DNA from: Clostridiales bacterium
GTDB lineage: Bacteria > Bacillota > Clostridia > Oscillospirales > QAMX01
NCBI GenBank assembly: GCA_016303065.1
Contig: JAEDMJ010000005.1
Location: 1 to 64,000, forward strand
Length of the DNA stretch: 64,000 nucleotides
Reading direction: 5' to 3'
In this document: piece after piece, positions 1-8,505 of the stretch
How the letters are laid out: every line of letters begins with the position of its first letter
Numbering within the stretch: position 1 is the first letter of the stretch
Notes under the pieces: model-generated
Seen by the model: only the letters and a program-made list of their open reading frames with translations
Databases searched by the model: none
Told to the model about the DNA's origin: nothing
Made by a program: the position numbers and the translations under genes

Positions 1-36
1 GCAGGGTCGTCTGTTCGAGCCAGACAGGGGGAGCTG
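1..36 (+). tRNA. Possible 3' part of a tRNA gene (identity unknown)
   Basis: A five-base stem, GTCTG and CAGAC, encloses a seven-base loop TTCGAGC, the form of a tRNA T arm. G-rich bases that could be the 3' acceptor strand follow. The 5' part lies outside the window, so the pairing and the anticodon cannot be checked. A strong terminator hairpin starts seven bases later, which fits the end of a tRNA transcript. No CCA is encoded. It could still be a chance T-arm look-alike. Confidence 0.4.
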
Positions 37-42
37 AGGAAC

Positions 43-75
43 AAAGCCCCGGACGATAAGTCCGGGGCTTTGCCG
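43..75 (+). terminator. Rho-independent terminator behind the possible tRNA
   Basis: AAAGCCCCGGA (43-53) pairs perfectly with TCCGGGGCTTT (61-71) around a seven-base loop. The T tract is short. It fits termination of the upstream RNA gene. Confidence 0.7.
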
Positions 76-345
76 TTGTATTTTCGACGTACCGGACTTT
101 GGCACGGCGCAAGCTGGAACTATATGCTGTGGGGAGTTTTCTTCGGCGTGCTGCTCGTTCTTGATAAGTTCTCCCTTCTGAAACGGCTGCAAAGGGCTCC
201 GGCAGTTGTCCGCCGCATATATACGCTGGCGTGCGCTGCGGTCGGATGGGTGATTTTTGCCTTTGAGGACTTTGCAAAAGGCTTTGCCTATCTGAAAGTC
301 ATGTTTGCCGGAGCTGTATTCTGTAATTCCGGTGGGTGGATTTTC
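73..345 (+). pseudogene. Internal fragment of an MBOAT/AlgI-like O-acyltransferase
   Basis: The frame reads TGLWHGASWNYMLWG, the hallmark region of membrane-bound O-acyltransferases of the AlgI/PatA type, including the family histidine in WHG. Two hydrophobic stretches and a YLKVMF segment follow, as in the second half of such proteins. Intact family members have about 450-500 residues; here only about 90 recognisable residues remain. The 5' part is lost at the terminator near position 71. After about position 345 the frame continues to 474 in sequence I do not recognise and ends over a second terminator. No ribosome binding site is seen. I read it as a decayed remnant. Confidence 0.65.
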
Positions 346-419
346 GCCGCGAAATGGGCGCGTTTTGGCGCCAAAAGCGGGCAAAGCACGACAGGAGAAC
401 GCTTTTTTGAACGCGTATT

Positions 420-457
420 AAAACCCCGGGAAGGATGGAAAGCCTTCCCGGGGTTTT
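420..457. terminator. Strong terminator hairpin, probably bidirectional
   Basis: AAAACCCCGGGAAGG pairs with CCTTCCCGGGGTTTT around a short loop. A or T runs on both sides let it work in both directions. It sits 18 bases past the stop of the minus-strand mannosidase gene, which it probably serves. Confidence 0.85.
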
Positions 458-475
458 GCGGTTGGAAATTTTGAA

Positions 476-3400
476 TTACCTGATAAGGAAAGTTTTGACC
501 TCAAAGGGCTTGATTTCAAAGTCGAAGCGGCCGTTTGTGACCGGAATGACCCCGGCGCTGTCGGCCGGGCGCTCGAGCATATCGAGCTCCAGGGCTTCGG
601 AGACGGGCAGTTCGGTTTTTACCGTGACGGCTCCGCGGCGCTGGCTCGTCTCGTAAACGCGGAGAACGAGGCCCTCCTGTTCCTCGGCGGGCTTGAGACA
701 GTCGAGCTGGATGTCGTCGCGGCCCTCAAAGCTGATGAAGGACAGCTCTGCCGGGAGCTTTCCGCTGCCGGAGGAGGCCAGGGCGATGGGCTTGAAGTTG
801 AGCGCGAAGGCCTCGGCGGAGACTCCGCCCTCCTGCCAGCCGCCCTTGTGGGGATAGACGGAGTAGGTGAAGCTGTGGTGGCCGTGGTCGGAAACGCGGT
901 CGGGACAGTTGGGCGAGCGGAGGAGCGTTATGCCGAGAGTGCTGCCGAGCGCATTGTAGCCGTACTTGCAGTCGTTGAGTATGGCGACGCCGAAGTCGCC
1001 CTCGGACATATCGGCCCATTTGTGCGCCGAGACTTCAAAACGGGCGGCATCCCAGGTCGTGTTGCGGTGGGTGGGACGCGTGGCCGCGCCGTGGGCGATG
1101 TCGAAGGTGGCAAACGGCGAAAGCACCGTGAGGGGGAAGTCGGCGCGGAGTGTTTTTTCGGTTTCATACCACTCTGCGGTGGTGACTATGTCGAGCCTGC
1201 GCGCGCCGGGGGCAAGAGTGATGTCCTGGGTCAGAGTGCTCTTGTTGAAACGGTAGCTGACGCGGAGGATTCCGCGCACGCCCTCTTTGAGGTATTCGAC
1301 GCCGGTGACTTCGGGCTTCCAGGATTTTTTGACGTAGTCGGCCTCCATGTTCCAGGCGCTCTCGTGAACGGGCTTGTCGGCATAGACGGTGAGGACGTTT
1401 GCCGGAGCGGAGAGCGCTTCTCTGCCGGTGGTTTTTTCGACAAGGGAGATGAGAACTCCGCTGGCGTCAAATTTTGCCCGGAGATATTCGTTTTCCAGAA
1501 GTCCGTTTTCAACCCTGACCGGCTGTGCGTCGGGGATTTCGGAGTAGACCCGGTAGCCCATGGGGGGAAGGTTCTCCGCGACAAATTCTTTCCCGTCGGG
1601 TGAGGTGACGACGGAGCTGACCGGAACGGAAAGCAGATTGAAGCAGGCTATGCCGCCGGGAAGAGAAGCTGTGATCGCAGACAGGGAGGCGGAAAGGTTT
1701 TCGCCGCCGATTTGGAGCATCTTTTCCTGTTCGATCTTTGTGTTTTCATAGACCTCGTGGATCGAAGTTCCCGGGAGAATGTCGTGAAACTGGTTCACAA
1801 GCAGAAGTTTCCAGGCCTCGTCAAGAGCGCCGTCGGGACGGAGCGAGGTGAGAGCCCTGCCGTCAAGGTGCGCGGAGATAACGGCTGCGGCTTCGGCGCG
1901 GGTCAGCAGGAGCTCGCCGCGGCGGTTGTTTTTCTTGACAAACGCCTGGGAGGAGTAGGTCCCGCGGTGGTTCTCGTAGTAGAGCTCGCCCTCCCAAACG
2001 GGGAGATCTGCGCGGTGGACTTCGGCCTTTTCAAACAGCTCGTGGGCGTGGCCGATTTTGGACGCGGGAAGGCCGGGAATGCGGGAAATACGGCGGCCGT
2101 TTTCGATCATTCCGAAGGTGGGGCCGCCGCCGCCGTCGCCGTAGCCGTACATTCCGAGCATCGTCCCGGTGACGCCCTTGTTTTCGTTGGCCGCCCAGGC
2201 GCTGCGGATCTTGCCGGCGTTGTACTCGTCGCCGTAGTGAGTGCGCTGGACATATGCGAGAACCTCGCTTCCGTCGGTTCCGCGCCAGTTAAAGAGCGTA
2301 TAGGGGAAGCGGTTCGTGTCGTTTCCGACGAGTTTTGCGGTCAGGAAATACTCCATGCCGCACTTTTTGATGATCTGGGGAAGCGCGGGGGAGAAGCCGA
2401 AACAGTCGGGAAGCCAGTATATGTCGGAGGTTACGCCGAATTCGCGGCGGAAAAACTGTTCGCCGTAGAGAAGCTGGCGGATCAGGGATTCGCCGGAGGC
2501 GATGTTCGTGTCTGCTTCGACCCAGCTGTTTCCGACAATGTCCCAGCGTCCCTCTTTAACGAGCTCCCGGATCTTGGGCATAAGCTCGGGGTAGGTGCTC
2601 TTCACCATATCGTAAAGCACTGCCTGGCTTTGCGTAAAGACAGCGTCGGGATAGCGCTTTAAAAGCTCGACGGTGTTGGAGAAGGTTCTTGCACACTTGC
2701 GGTATACTTCCTTTACGGTCCAGAGCCATGCAACGTCGATATGGCTGTGCCCGGTCATTATCACTTCGCCCTGGGGAAGCCAGGCGATCTGTTCAAGTCT
2801 GTCCCAGAGGAGCTTTGCGGCGGCGGGGAAGGAGGCGCGGACGGTTTCGTCGTCAAAGTCGAAATCAACGGCGTGAAGCGAGTCGTCAAAGGCGGCGTAG
2901 ACTTTTGCGCGGACTGCCTCGTCGTCGATGCAGCCGATCGCTTCGCTGACGATGCAGACATCGTTGTAATAGCTTTCGGCGGCCTCGTCGACGGCGTCGA
3001 TCTCGGCGCGGGCCAGGGTATAGGTGATGTCGCTGCCTCCGGCAAGGACGACGTCACAGAAACCGCCGGAGTTGACGGTGGCTTCGATCTCGATGTTCAT
3101 CACTTCGGGAAGGGGATCCGGAAGGAAGATCTTGTCGCGGTGGACCCAGCCGGCGTTCATGCTCGAGCTTACTGCGCCGCAGATCTCTCCGTTGATGCGG
3201 ACGATCGCTTCGCCGCCGAAGTCGATAACAAGATAGAGCTTTTTGCCGCGCATGCTCTCCGGAACGGAGACGGAAGCGGAGTACCACACAGTCTCGTCGT
3301 AGGTTGTGACCCAGGTATCGCCGAGACGGACGGTTTTGGGCGCCTCCGGATATTTTTCAAATACGCCGGGGGCAATGTGCCTGCCGGATACGGCAGTCCA

Positions 3401-3487
3401 CTCGTTCAGAATCAGCCGGTCGGTTACAATGTATCGCGGAAGCTGCTTTATGAGGTGGTCAAGGACACTTTTTTTGGGCGTCTGCAT
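476..3487 (-). CDS. Alpha-mannosidase, glycoside hydrolase family 38
   Basis: Predicted retaining exo-alpha-mannosidase of about 1003 residues that trims mannose from glycans such as host N-glycans or mannans. The N-terminal 230 residues look like the accessory domain of bacterial and vacuolar family members. The catalytic motif HSHIDVAWLW lies near residue 245 and supplies zinc ligands. WLPDCFGFS near residue 360 carries the aspartate nucleophile of GH38. The C-terminal half is beta-rich. No signal peptide is visible, so a cytoplasmic role on imported oligosaccharides is likely. I chose the ATG at 3487 because GAAAGGAT lies eight bases upstream; the open frame extends further but has no better start. 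It is a single gene flanked by a terminator and its own -10 box. Confidence 0.92.
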   Translation of the reverse strand: MQTPKKSVLDHLIKQLPRYIVTDRLILNEWTAVSGRHIAPGVFEKYPEAPKTVRLGDTWVTTYDETVWYSASVSVPESMRGKKLYLVIDFGGEAIVRINGEICGAVSSSMNAGWVHRDKIFLPDPLPEVMNIEIEATVNSGGFCDVVLAGGSDITYTLARAEIDAVDEAAESYYNDVCIVSEAIGCIDDEAVRAKVYAAFDDSLHAVDFDFDDETVRASFPAAAKLLWDRLEQIAWLPQGEVIMTGHSHIDVAWLWTVKEVYRKCARTFSNTVELLKRYPDAVFTQSQAVLYDMVKSTYPELMPKIRELVKEGRWDIVGNSWVEADTNIASGESLIRQLLYGEQFFRREFGVTSDIYWLPDCFGFSPALPQIIKKCGMEYFLTAKLVGNDTNRFPYTLFNWRGTDGSEVLAYVQRTHYGDEYNAGKIRSAWAANENKGVTGTMLGMYGYGDGGGGPTFGMIENGRRISRIPGLPASKIGHAHELFEKAEVHRADLPVWEGELYYENHRGTYSSQAFVKKNNRRGELLLTRAEAAAVISAHLDGRALTSLRPDGALDEAWKLLLVNQFHDILPGTSIHEVYENTKIEQEKMLQIGGENLSASLSAITASLPGGIACFNLLSVPVSSVVTSPDGKEFVAENLPPMGYRVYSEIPDAQPVRVENGLLENEYLRAKFDASGVLISLVEKTTGREALSAPANVLTVYADKPVHESAWNMEADYVKKSWKPEVTGVEYLKEGVRGILRVSYRFNKSTLTQDITLAPGARRLDIVTTAEWYETEKTLRADFPLTVLSPFATFDIAHGAATRPTHRNTTWDAARFEVSAHKWADMSEGDFGVAILNDCKYGYNALGSTLGITLLRSPNCPDRVSDHGHHSFTYSVYPHKGGWQEGGVSAEAFALNFKPIALASSGSGKLPAELSFISFEGRDDIQLDCLKPAEEQEGLVLRVYETSQRRGAVTVKTELPVSEALELDMLERPADSAGVIPVTNGRFDFEIKPFEVKTFLIR

Positions 3488-3545
3488 AATTTTTATCCTT
3501 TCCATCTCCGCCGAGGTCCGGCGGAGAATATTGTTTCCGGGCTCG

Positions 3546-3551
3546 ATTATA
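3546..3551 (-). promoter_or_regulatory. -10 box of the mannosidase promoter
   Basis: TATAAT on the minus strand, 59 bases before the mannosidase start. The region 17 bases further upstream is only a weak -35 match, so the promoter may need an activator. Confidence 0.5.
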
Positions 3552-3680
3552 CCATATAAATTGAAGAAAAGAAAGCGCTCAGGGAAATTATTTGACGGCA
3601 AAAGTGCGCCGCTCAAAATTGTATACAATTTTTCGTTTTTGCCACGCCTTTTTTTTCTATGTTTTGAGGGAACTTGTCGG

Positions 3681-3709
3681 TTGCCCTGAGGCGGAAAATG
3701 TGATATTAT
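3681..3709 (+). promoter_or_regulatory. Sigma-A-type promoter for the TSCPD-asnA-asnS genes
   Basis: TTGCCC and TATTAT are separated by exactly 17 bases, 38 bases before the ATG of the TSCPD gene. Confidence 0.7.
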
Positions 3710-3747
3710 ATAAGGAAATAATAAGCTTTATACACGGAGGATGCAAA

Positions 3748-4002
3748 ATGACGCATGTCTATTACCCGAAGGGTGTCTGCTCGAGAAAAATGACGGTTGA
3801 TGTTGAGAACGGCGTAGTGAACAACGTTGAAATCGTGGGTGGCTGCAATGGTAATATTCAGGCTCTTTGCAGACTCGTTACGGGAATGAAAGCTGAGGAT
3901 GCGATTTCCAAAATGTCCGGTATTCGCTGCGGCTTCAAGCTTACAAGCTGTCCGGACCAGCTGGCTGTCGCGCTTAAACAGGCGCTGGAAAAGCAGGAAT
4001 AA
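3748..4002 (+). CDS. TSCPD domain protein
   Basis: Small protein of 84 residues that ends in the signature TSCPDQLAVAL, after which the domain is named; the related segment occurs at the end of class II ribonucleotide reductases. Four cysteines (in GVCSRK, GGCNG, IRCG and TSCPD, with another in LCRL) suggest metal or redox chemistry, but the function of the stand-alone family is unknown. The ATG at 3748 follows ACGGAGGATGC, a strong ribosome binding site. The gene is first after the promoter at 3681-3709, and asnA starts two bases after its stop, so the two are co-translated. Confidence 0.88.
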   Translation: MTHVYYPKGVCSRKMTVDVENGVVNNVEIVGGCNGNIQALCRLVTGMKAEDAISKMSGIRCGFKLTSCPDQLAVALKQALEKQE

Positions 4003-4004
4003 AG

Positions 4005-5006
4005 ATGAAGATCCGCCCACAAAATTATGAAAAGCTTCTCGGCGTCAGAGAGACCGAGATGGCGATTAAATTTGTAAAGGACACCTTTGAACGTATTTTT
4101 GCGGACGTTATGTCACTTGAACGGATCTCTGCACCGATGTTCGTCGAATCGGGCGAGGGAATCAACGACGATCTCAACGGAGTTGAGCGTCCGGTCAGAT
4201 TCGACATCGCCGGAAAAGCCTGTGAGATCGAGATCGTCCACTCGCTTGCAAAGTGGAAGAGAATTGCTCTTGAGCGTTACGGTTATCAGCCCGGAGAGGG
4301 AATATACACCGACATGAACGCCATCCGCCGGGATGAGGAGCTTGACAACCTGCATTCGATTTACGTTGACCAGTGGGACTGGGAACGCGTCATAACGGGA
4401 GAGCTCAGAAATCCCGACTATCTGAAAAGCACGGTGTACGACATCGTTCACGCGATCAAACAGACGGAGGTTCAGGTCTGTTCCATGTTTGACGTGCTCG
4501 ATCCGATAATCGACGAAGACGTTTTCTTTATCACCGCCGAGGAATTGAGACAGAAGTACCCCCATCTCAGCGCAAAACAGCGGGAAAACGCCATCGTGCG
4601 CGAGCACGGGACAGTGTTTATTATGAAGATCGGCGCTCCCCTCGGGGACGGAATACCGCATGACGGGCGTGCGCCGGATTACGACGACTGGAATCTGAAC
4701 GGGGATCTGCTCGTATACTATCCTGTTTTGGACACTGCGGTGGAGCTTTCAAGCATGGGGATCCGCGTCAACGAGAGAAGCCTGCTGCGCCAGCTTGAAC
4801 AGTCGGGAAATATGGCCCGCGCCTCTCTTCCCTATCACCGGGCGCTTCTCTCCGGGGAGCTTCCCCTTACCGTGGGCGGAGGAATCGGACAGTCGAGACT
4901 CTGTATGGTGCTTCTGCATAAGGCGCATATCGGAGAGGTCCAGGCGTCCATCTGGGACGACGCTTCCGTCGAATGGTGCGCCGAAAACGGAATTGAACTG
5001 CTTTGA
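4005..5006 (+). CDS. asnA: Aspartate--ammonia ligase (asparagine synthetase A)
   Basis: Makes asparagine from aspartate, ammonia and ATP in the cytoplasm. Its 333 residues match the usual AsnA length of about 330. Family features include the N-terminal region with ETEMAIKFVKD, the segment SGEGINDDLNG, DQWDWE, and the C-terminal GGGIGQSRLCM, the ATP-site motif shared with class II aminoacyl-tRNA synthetases. Two bases separate it from the TSCPD stop, and the ribosome binding site lies inside that gene. Asparaginyl-tRNA synthetase follows 54 bases later, so the operon makes asparagine and loads it onto tRNA. Confidence 0.95.
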   Translation: MKIRPQNYEKLLGVRETEMAIKFVKDTFERIFADVMSLERISAPMFVESGEGINDDLNGVERPVRFDIAGKACEIEIVHSLAKWKRIALERYGYQPGEGIYTDMNAIRRDEELDNLHSIYVDQWDWERVITGELRNPDYLKSTVYDIVHAIKQTEVQVCSMFDVLDPIIDEDVFFITAEELRQKYPHLSAKQRENAIVREHGTVFIMKIGAPLGDGIPHDGRAPDYDDWNLNGDLLVYYPVLDTAVELSSMGIRVNERSLLRQLEQSGNMARASLPYHRALLSGELPLTVGGGIGQSRLCMVLLHKAHIGEVQASIWDDASVEWCAENGIELL

Positions 5007-5060
5007 AATCTGAAAAAAAACGACGGAAAGACAATTTGATTTTGGAGAATTGATCACATT

Positions 5061-6458
5061 ATGGAAAAGCTTACACTGATAAAAGACATATACGCTTCTC
5101 CGGAGAGCTTCTCCGGAAAAACGATCTCCGTGGGCGGATGGCTCAGAACCATTCGTTCCTCAAACGCCTTCGGCTTTGCCGAAATCAACGACGGAACCAG
5201 CTTCCGCGGGCTTCAGGCGGTTCTTGAATCCGAAAAGCTTTCAAATTACGCCGAAGCGGTCAAGTCCAATGTGGGAGCCGCGGTCATCGTGAAGGGCACT
5301 CTCGTTCTGACTCCCGAGGCAAAGCAGCCCTTTGAGCTGAAGGCGGAGGAGTTTTCCGTGGAGGGAGCTTCGTCGCCCGACTATCCGCTCCAGAAGAAAA
5401 AGCATTCTATGGAGTACCTTCGCACCATCGCCCATCTCCGTCCGAGAACCAACACCTTTAACGCGGTTTTCCGCATCCGCAGCGAAGCGGCTTACGCCAT
5501 ACACAGCTTTTTCCATGAGCGGGGATTTGTCTATGCCCACACGCCGCTCATCACGGGAAGCGACTGTGAGGGCGCGGGGGAGATGTTCCGCGTCACGACC
5601 CTTGACCCCGAGAATCCGCCGAGAAAAGAGGACGGCTCGGTAGATTTTTCCAAGGACTTCTTCGGAAAGCAGACCAGCCTGACTGTTTCCGGCCAGCTTG
5701 AAGCGGAAACCATGGCCATGGCTTTCGGGCGCGTCTACACCTTCGGGCCGACCTTCCGCGCCGAAAACTCCAACACCCAGCGCCACGCTGCGGAATTCTG
5801 GATGATCGAGCCGGAAATCGCGTTTGCGGACCTTGCCGACGACATGGAGCTTGCCGACAGCATGCTCAAGTACGCCGTCGCCCATCTGCTTGCATCGTGC
5901 AGACCGGAGCTTGAGTTCTGCAATAAATTCTATGACAGCGGACTTATCGAGAGGCTTGAACGCCTCGTGGCAACGCCCGCGGCGCACATCACATATACCG
6001 ACGCGGTAAAGCTTCTGGAAGAGCAGAACGACGGCTTTGAGTTCAAAGCGTACTGGGGCTGCGACCTTCAGACGGAGCACGAGCGCTTCCTTGCGGAGAA
6101 ATATTTCAAGGGGCCGGTCTTTGTCACCGACTATCCCAAGGAGATCAAGGCTTTCTATATGCGCCTGAACGACGACGGAAAAACCGTTGCCGCAATGGAT
6201 ATGCTCGTTCCGGGGATCGGCGAGATCATCGGCGGAAGCCAGAGGGAAGAACGTCTTGACGTGCTGACCGCGCGCCTTAGAGAGCTCGGCCTTGCCGAGG
6301 AGGACTATTCCTGGTATCTGGATCTTCGCCGCTGGGGCGGAACGCGCCATGCCGGATTCGGTCTGGGATTTGAGCGGTTTGTGATGTACTGCACCGGAAT
6401 TCCGAACATCCGCGACGTCATCCCCTATCCGAGAACGGTCGGAACTGCGGAATTCTGA
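5061..6458 (+). CDS. asnS: Asparagine--tRNA ligase
   Basis: Class IIb aminoacyl-tRNA synthetase of 465 residues. An N-terminal OB-fold tRNA-binding domain covers about residues 15-100. Class II motif 2 reads TFRAENSNTQRHAAEFWM; the AENSNT segment is typical of AsnRS and argues against AspRS. Motif 3 is GFGLGFERFVMY near the C-terminus. GGAG precedes the ATG at 5061. Having asnA directly upstream means tRNA-Asn is charged directly and does not depend only on transamidation of Asp-tRNA. Confidence 0.96.
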   Translation: MEKLTLIKDIYASPESFSGKTISVGGWLRTIRSSNAFGFAEINDGTSFRGLQAVLESEKLSNYAEAVKSNVGAAVIVKGTLVLTPEAKQPFELKAEEFSVEGASSPDYPLQKKKHSMEYLRTIAHLRPRTNTFNAVFRIRSEAAYAIHSFFHERGFVYAHTPLITGSDCEGAGEMFRVTTLDPENPPRKEDGSVDFSKDFFGKQTSLTVSGQLEAETMAMAFGRVYTFGPTFRAENSNTQRHAAEFWMIEPEIAFADLADDMELADSMLKYAVAHLLASCRPELEFCNKFYDSGLIERLERLVATPAAHITYTDAVKLLEEQNDGFEFKAYWGCDLQTEHERFLAEKYFKGPVFVTDYPKEIKAFYMRLNDDGKTVAAMDMLVPGIGEIIGGSQREERLDVLTARLRELGLAEEDYSWYLDLRRWGGTRHAGFGLGFERFVMYCTGIPNIRDVIPYPRTVGTAEF

Positions 6459-6492
6459 TAAGGAAACTTCCTTCCCGGAGGATCCGCACAGA

Positions 6493-6522
6493 ATGAGTTT
6501 GAAGGGATGGATTTTGAGATGA
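6493..6522 (+). CDS. Possible nine-codon leader ORF coupled to the ECF S component
   Basis: An ATG at 6493 lies nine bases after CGGAGGA, the best ribosome binding site in this interval. It opens a frame of only nine codons (MSLKGWILR). Its TGA (6520-6522) overlaps the ATG at 6519 of the S-component gene as ATGA. This looks like a translational coupling device. It may be fortuitous, because the ECF frame also has an ATG at 6507. Confidence 0.3.
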   Translation: MSLKGWILR

Positions 6523-7124
6523 CACGAAACAAAAAGCTTTACCGTTTTGTCCTTGCGGCAATACTGTCAGCGCTCATCGTTGTGATGACCGTCGTTCCGT
6601 TCACCGGATATATCAGCTACGGCGGGATAATTGAAATTACAACTCTCCACATCGTGGTCATAATCGGCTCCGTGTTTCTCGGATGGAAATACGGTGCGTT
6701 TCTCGGCGGCGTTTGGGGACTGAGCTGTGTTATAAGAGCTCTTGTGTACAGCGGAATTCCCGCGTATGTGCCGTTTATCAACCCGATGGTCAGTCTTGTT
6801 CCGAGGGTCATCGTCGGGATTGTTGCCGGTCTTGCGGCGGGCGGTCTGCTGCGCACGAAGATGAAGCCGGTGTTTTCGGTGGCCATAGCCGCCGCTGCCG
6901 GAACGCTTACGAACACGCTGCTGGTGCTTTCGATGTACTACCTTTTCGGCGGAATGATCGACAGTATTTCCGCGGTTTTTGAACTGTTCAAGACGATCGT
7001 CATGACGGTCATCAGCCTGAACGGCGGAATTGAACTTGCGGCGGCGGTGATAATTGCTCCTGCGGCGTATACCGCTTTGGCGAAAGCCTTTGGAACCAGA
7101 GAAAGAAAATCGGAGAATCGTTGA
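6519..7124 (+). CDS. ECF transporter S component (substrate unknown)
   Basis: Membrane protein of about 201 residues with five or six hydrophobic helices and few charges, the layout of substrate-binding S components of energy-coupling-factor transporters. The first helix (FVLAAILSALIVVMTVVPF) and the EITTLHIVVIIGSVFLGWKYGA segment match the ECF S family that includes pantothenate and related vitamin carriers. The substrate cannot be named from sequence. The generic motor (EcfA1, EcfA2, EcfT) lies far away at 59446-61972, as in group II systems where several S components share one motor. I chose ATG 6519; ATG 6507 adds four residues. It follows asnS by 60 bases. Confidence 0.82.
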   Translation: MTRNKKLYRFVLAAILSALIVVMTVVPFTGYISYGGIIEITTLHIVVIIGSVFLGWKYGAFLGGVWGLSCVIRALVYSGIPAYVPFINPMVSLVPRVIVGIVAGLAAGGLLRTKMKPVFSVAIAAAAGTLTNTLLVLSMYYLFGGMIDSISAVFELFKTIVMTVISLNGGIELAAAVIIAPAAYTALAKAFGTRERKSENR

Positions 7125-7126
7125 AG

Positions 7127-8404
7127 ATGGAAGAATCATATGAACTGATGTCCCGCGAAAGACTTGCGGCGGAGTATTCCCTGCAGAAAAAACGCTATGA
7201 GGATTTCAAGGGACTGGGACTGAAGCTCAATATTTCCCGCGGAGTTCCCGCAAAGGAACAGCTTGAGCTTTCACAAGGGATGTTTGACGTGCTTTCGGCC
7301 TCGGAAGACTATGTTGACTGCGGCACGGACACTCGAAGCTACGGTCTTGCGGACGGACTTCCGTCGGCAAAAGCGCTTTTCGCCGAAGTCCTCGGCGTTT
7401 CGCCGAAAAATGTCATAATCGGCGGAAACTCCAGCCTCAACATGATGTACGACATGATAATCCGTTCCATGTGCTTTGGTATCGGAGGCTGCGCTCCGTG
7501 GTCGGCCCAGGGAAAGATAAAATGGCTCTGCGTTGTTCCGGGATATGACAGGCATTTTGCCATCTGCGAGCAAATGGGAATGGAGACAGTCGCTGTTCCG
7601 ATGCTTTCCGGCGGACCGGATATGGATCTTGTGGAGGAGCTTGTCAAAGACCCTTCCGTAAAGGGCATATGGTGTGTTCCTAAGTATTCAAACCCGGACG
7701 GTACTACATATTCTGAGGAGACGGTGAGACGTTTTGCCGCTCTGAAGCCTGCGGCGGCGGATTTCAGGATCTACTGGGACAACGCCTACTGCATTCATGA
7801 CCTCTATGAGGATGGCGACGTGCTTGCCAATATACATGAATTGGCGGAGAAACAGGGAAATCCGAACCTTGTCATTGAGTTTATGTCCACTTCCAAAATC
7901 AGCTTTCCCGGAGCGGGGGTTGCCTGTATGGCAATGGGCGATGAGGACGCGGCGTATATAAAGAAGCTTCTTGCGGTACAGACGATCGGGCCCGACAAGA
8001 TCAACCAGCTTCGCCACGTCAGATTTTTCAAAAACGGCGACGGTCTGAAAGCTCAGATGAGAAAGCACGCGGAGATTATACGGCCGAAGTTTGAGGCGGT
8101 GCTTTCCGCGTTTGACAAAGAAGTGTCCGGTCTGAGCTTTGTGAAATGGACTCGCCCGAAGGGCGGATATTTCATCAGCCTTTGGGTGATGCCCGGAACG
8201 GCAAAGCGCACCGTTCAGCTTGCCGACGAGGCCGGACTGAAGCTTACCCCGGCGGGGTCTACCTGGCCGGGAAAAAATGAACCTGCGGACAGCAATATCC
8301 GGATTGCACCGACAAATCCCTGCGTTGAGGATATTTCGCGCGCGGCAGAGCTGCTTTGCATTTCGATGAAGCTTGCGGCTTTGGAAAAACTGCTTGAAAT
8401 GTAA
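7127..8404 (+). CDS. Aspartate aminotransferase-like PLP enzyme (type Ib family)
   Basis: Fold type I PLP aminotransferase of about 425 residues. It resembles the Asp_aminotransf family (PF12897), represented by the Corynebacterium AspT type, not classical AspC. Landmarks are PKYSNPDGTTYS (the family form of the NP.NPTG loop), YWDNAYCIHDLY with the aspartate that contacts the pyridine nitrogen, and FMSTSKISFPGAGVA with the Schiff-base lysine. RIAPTNP near the end carries the carboxylate-binding arginine. A TTG at 7121 would overlap the upstream stop as TTGA; I prefer ATG 7127 after CGGAGAATCG. Aspartate made here could feed asnA in the same gene run. Confidence 0.85.
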   Translation: MEESYELMSRERLAAEYSLQKKRYEDFKGLGLKLNISRGVPAKEQLELSQGMFDVLSASEDYVDCGTDTRSYGLADGLPSAKALFAEVLGVSPKNVIIGGNSSLNMMYDMIIRSMCFGIGGCAPWSAQGKIKWLCVVPGYDRHFAICEQMGMETVAVPMLSGGPDMDLVEELVKDPSVKGIWCVPKYSNPDGTTYSEETVRRFAALKPAAADFRIYWDNAYCIHDLYEDGDVLANIHELAEKQGNPNLVIEFMSTSKISFPGAGVACMAMGDEDAAYIKKLLAVQTIGPDKINQLRHVRFFKNGDGLKAQMRKHAEIIRPKFEAVLSAFDKEVSGLSFVKWTRPKGGYFISLWVMPGTAKRTVQLADEAGLKLTPAGSTWPGKNEPADSNIRIAPTNPCVEDISRAAELLCISMKLAALEKLLEM

Positions 8405-8413
8405 TTTTTTTTG

Positions 8414-8466
8414 GCAAATGCCGTGAAAGTTTCGGAACAGACCTTGAAACTTTTCACGGCATTTGC
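8414..8466. repeat. 21-bp inverted repeat over a promoter
   Basis: GCAAATGCCGTGAAA-GTTTC is repeated inverted as GAAACTTTTCACGGCATTTGC with one bulged A and a 12-base loop. The right arm carries the -35 box and most of the spacer of the promoter at 8444-8472. It has no T tract after it, so it is not an ordinary terminator. It could be an operator or an RNA hairpin at the end of the aminotransferase transcript. Confidence 0.75.
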
Positions 8467-8472
8467 TATAAT
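8444..8472 (+). promoter_or_regulatory. Consensus-like sigma-A promoter
   Basis: TTGAAA and TATAAT with a 17-base spacer, 34 bases before the next gene. It is embedded in the inverted repeat at 8414-8466. Confidence 0.85.
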
Positions 8473-8505
8473 TTCTATAATGCAAAATCAAAATGGAGGT
8501 ACAGT

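Noticed and set aside
5061..6458. Reading asnS as aspartyl-tRNA synthetase
   Set aside because: The AENSNTQRHAAEFWM motif is the AsnRS form, and asnA is the upstream neighbour.
6459..6518. A vitamin riboswitch before the ECF S component
   Set aside because: The interval is only 60 bases and shows no conserved riboswitch core or terminator.
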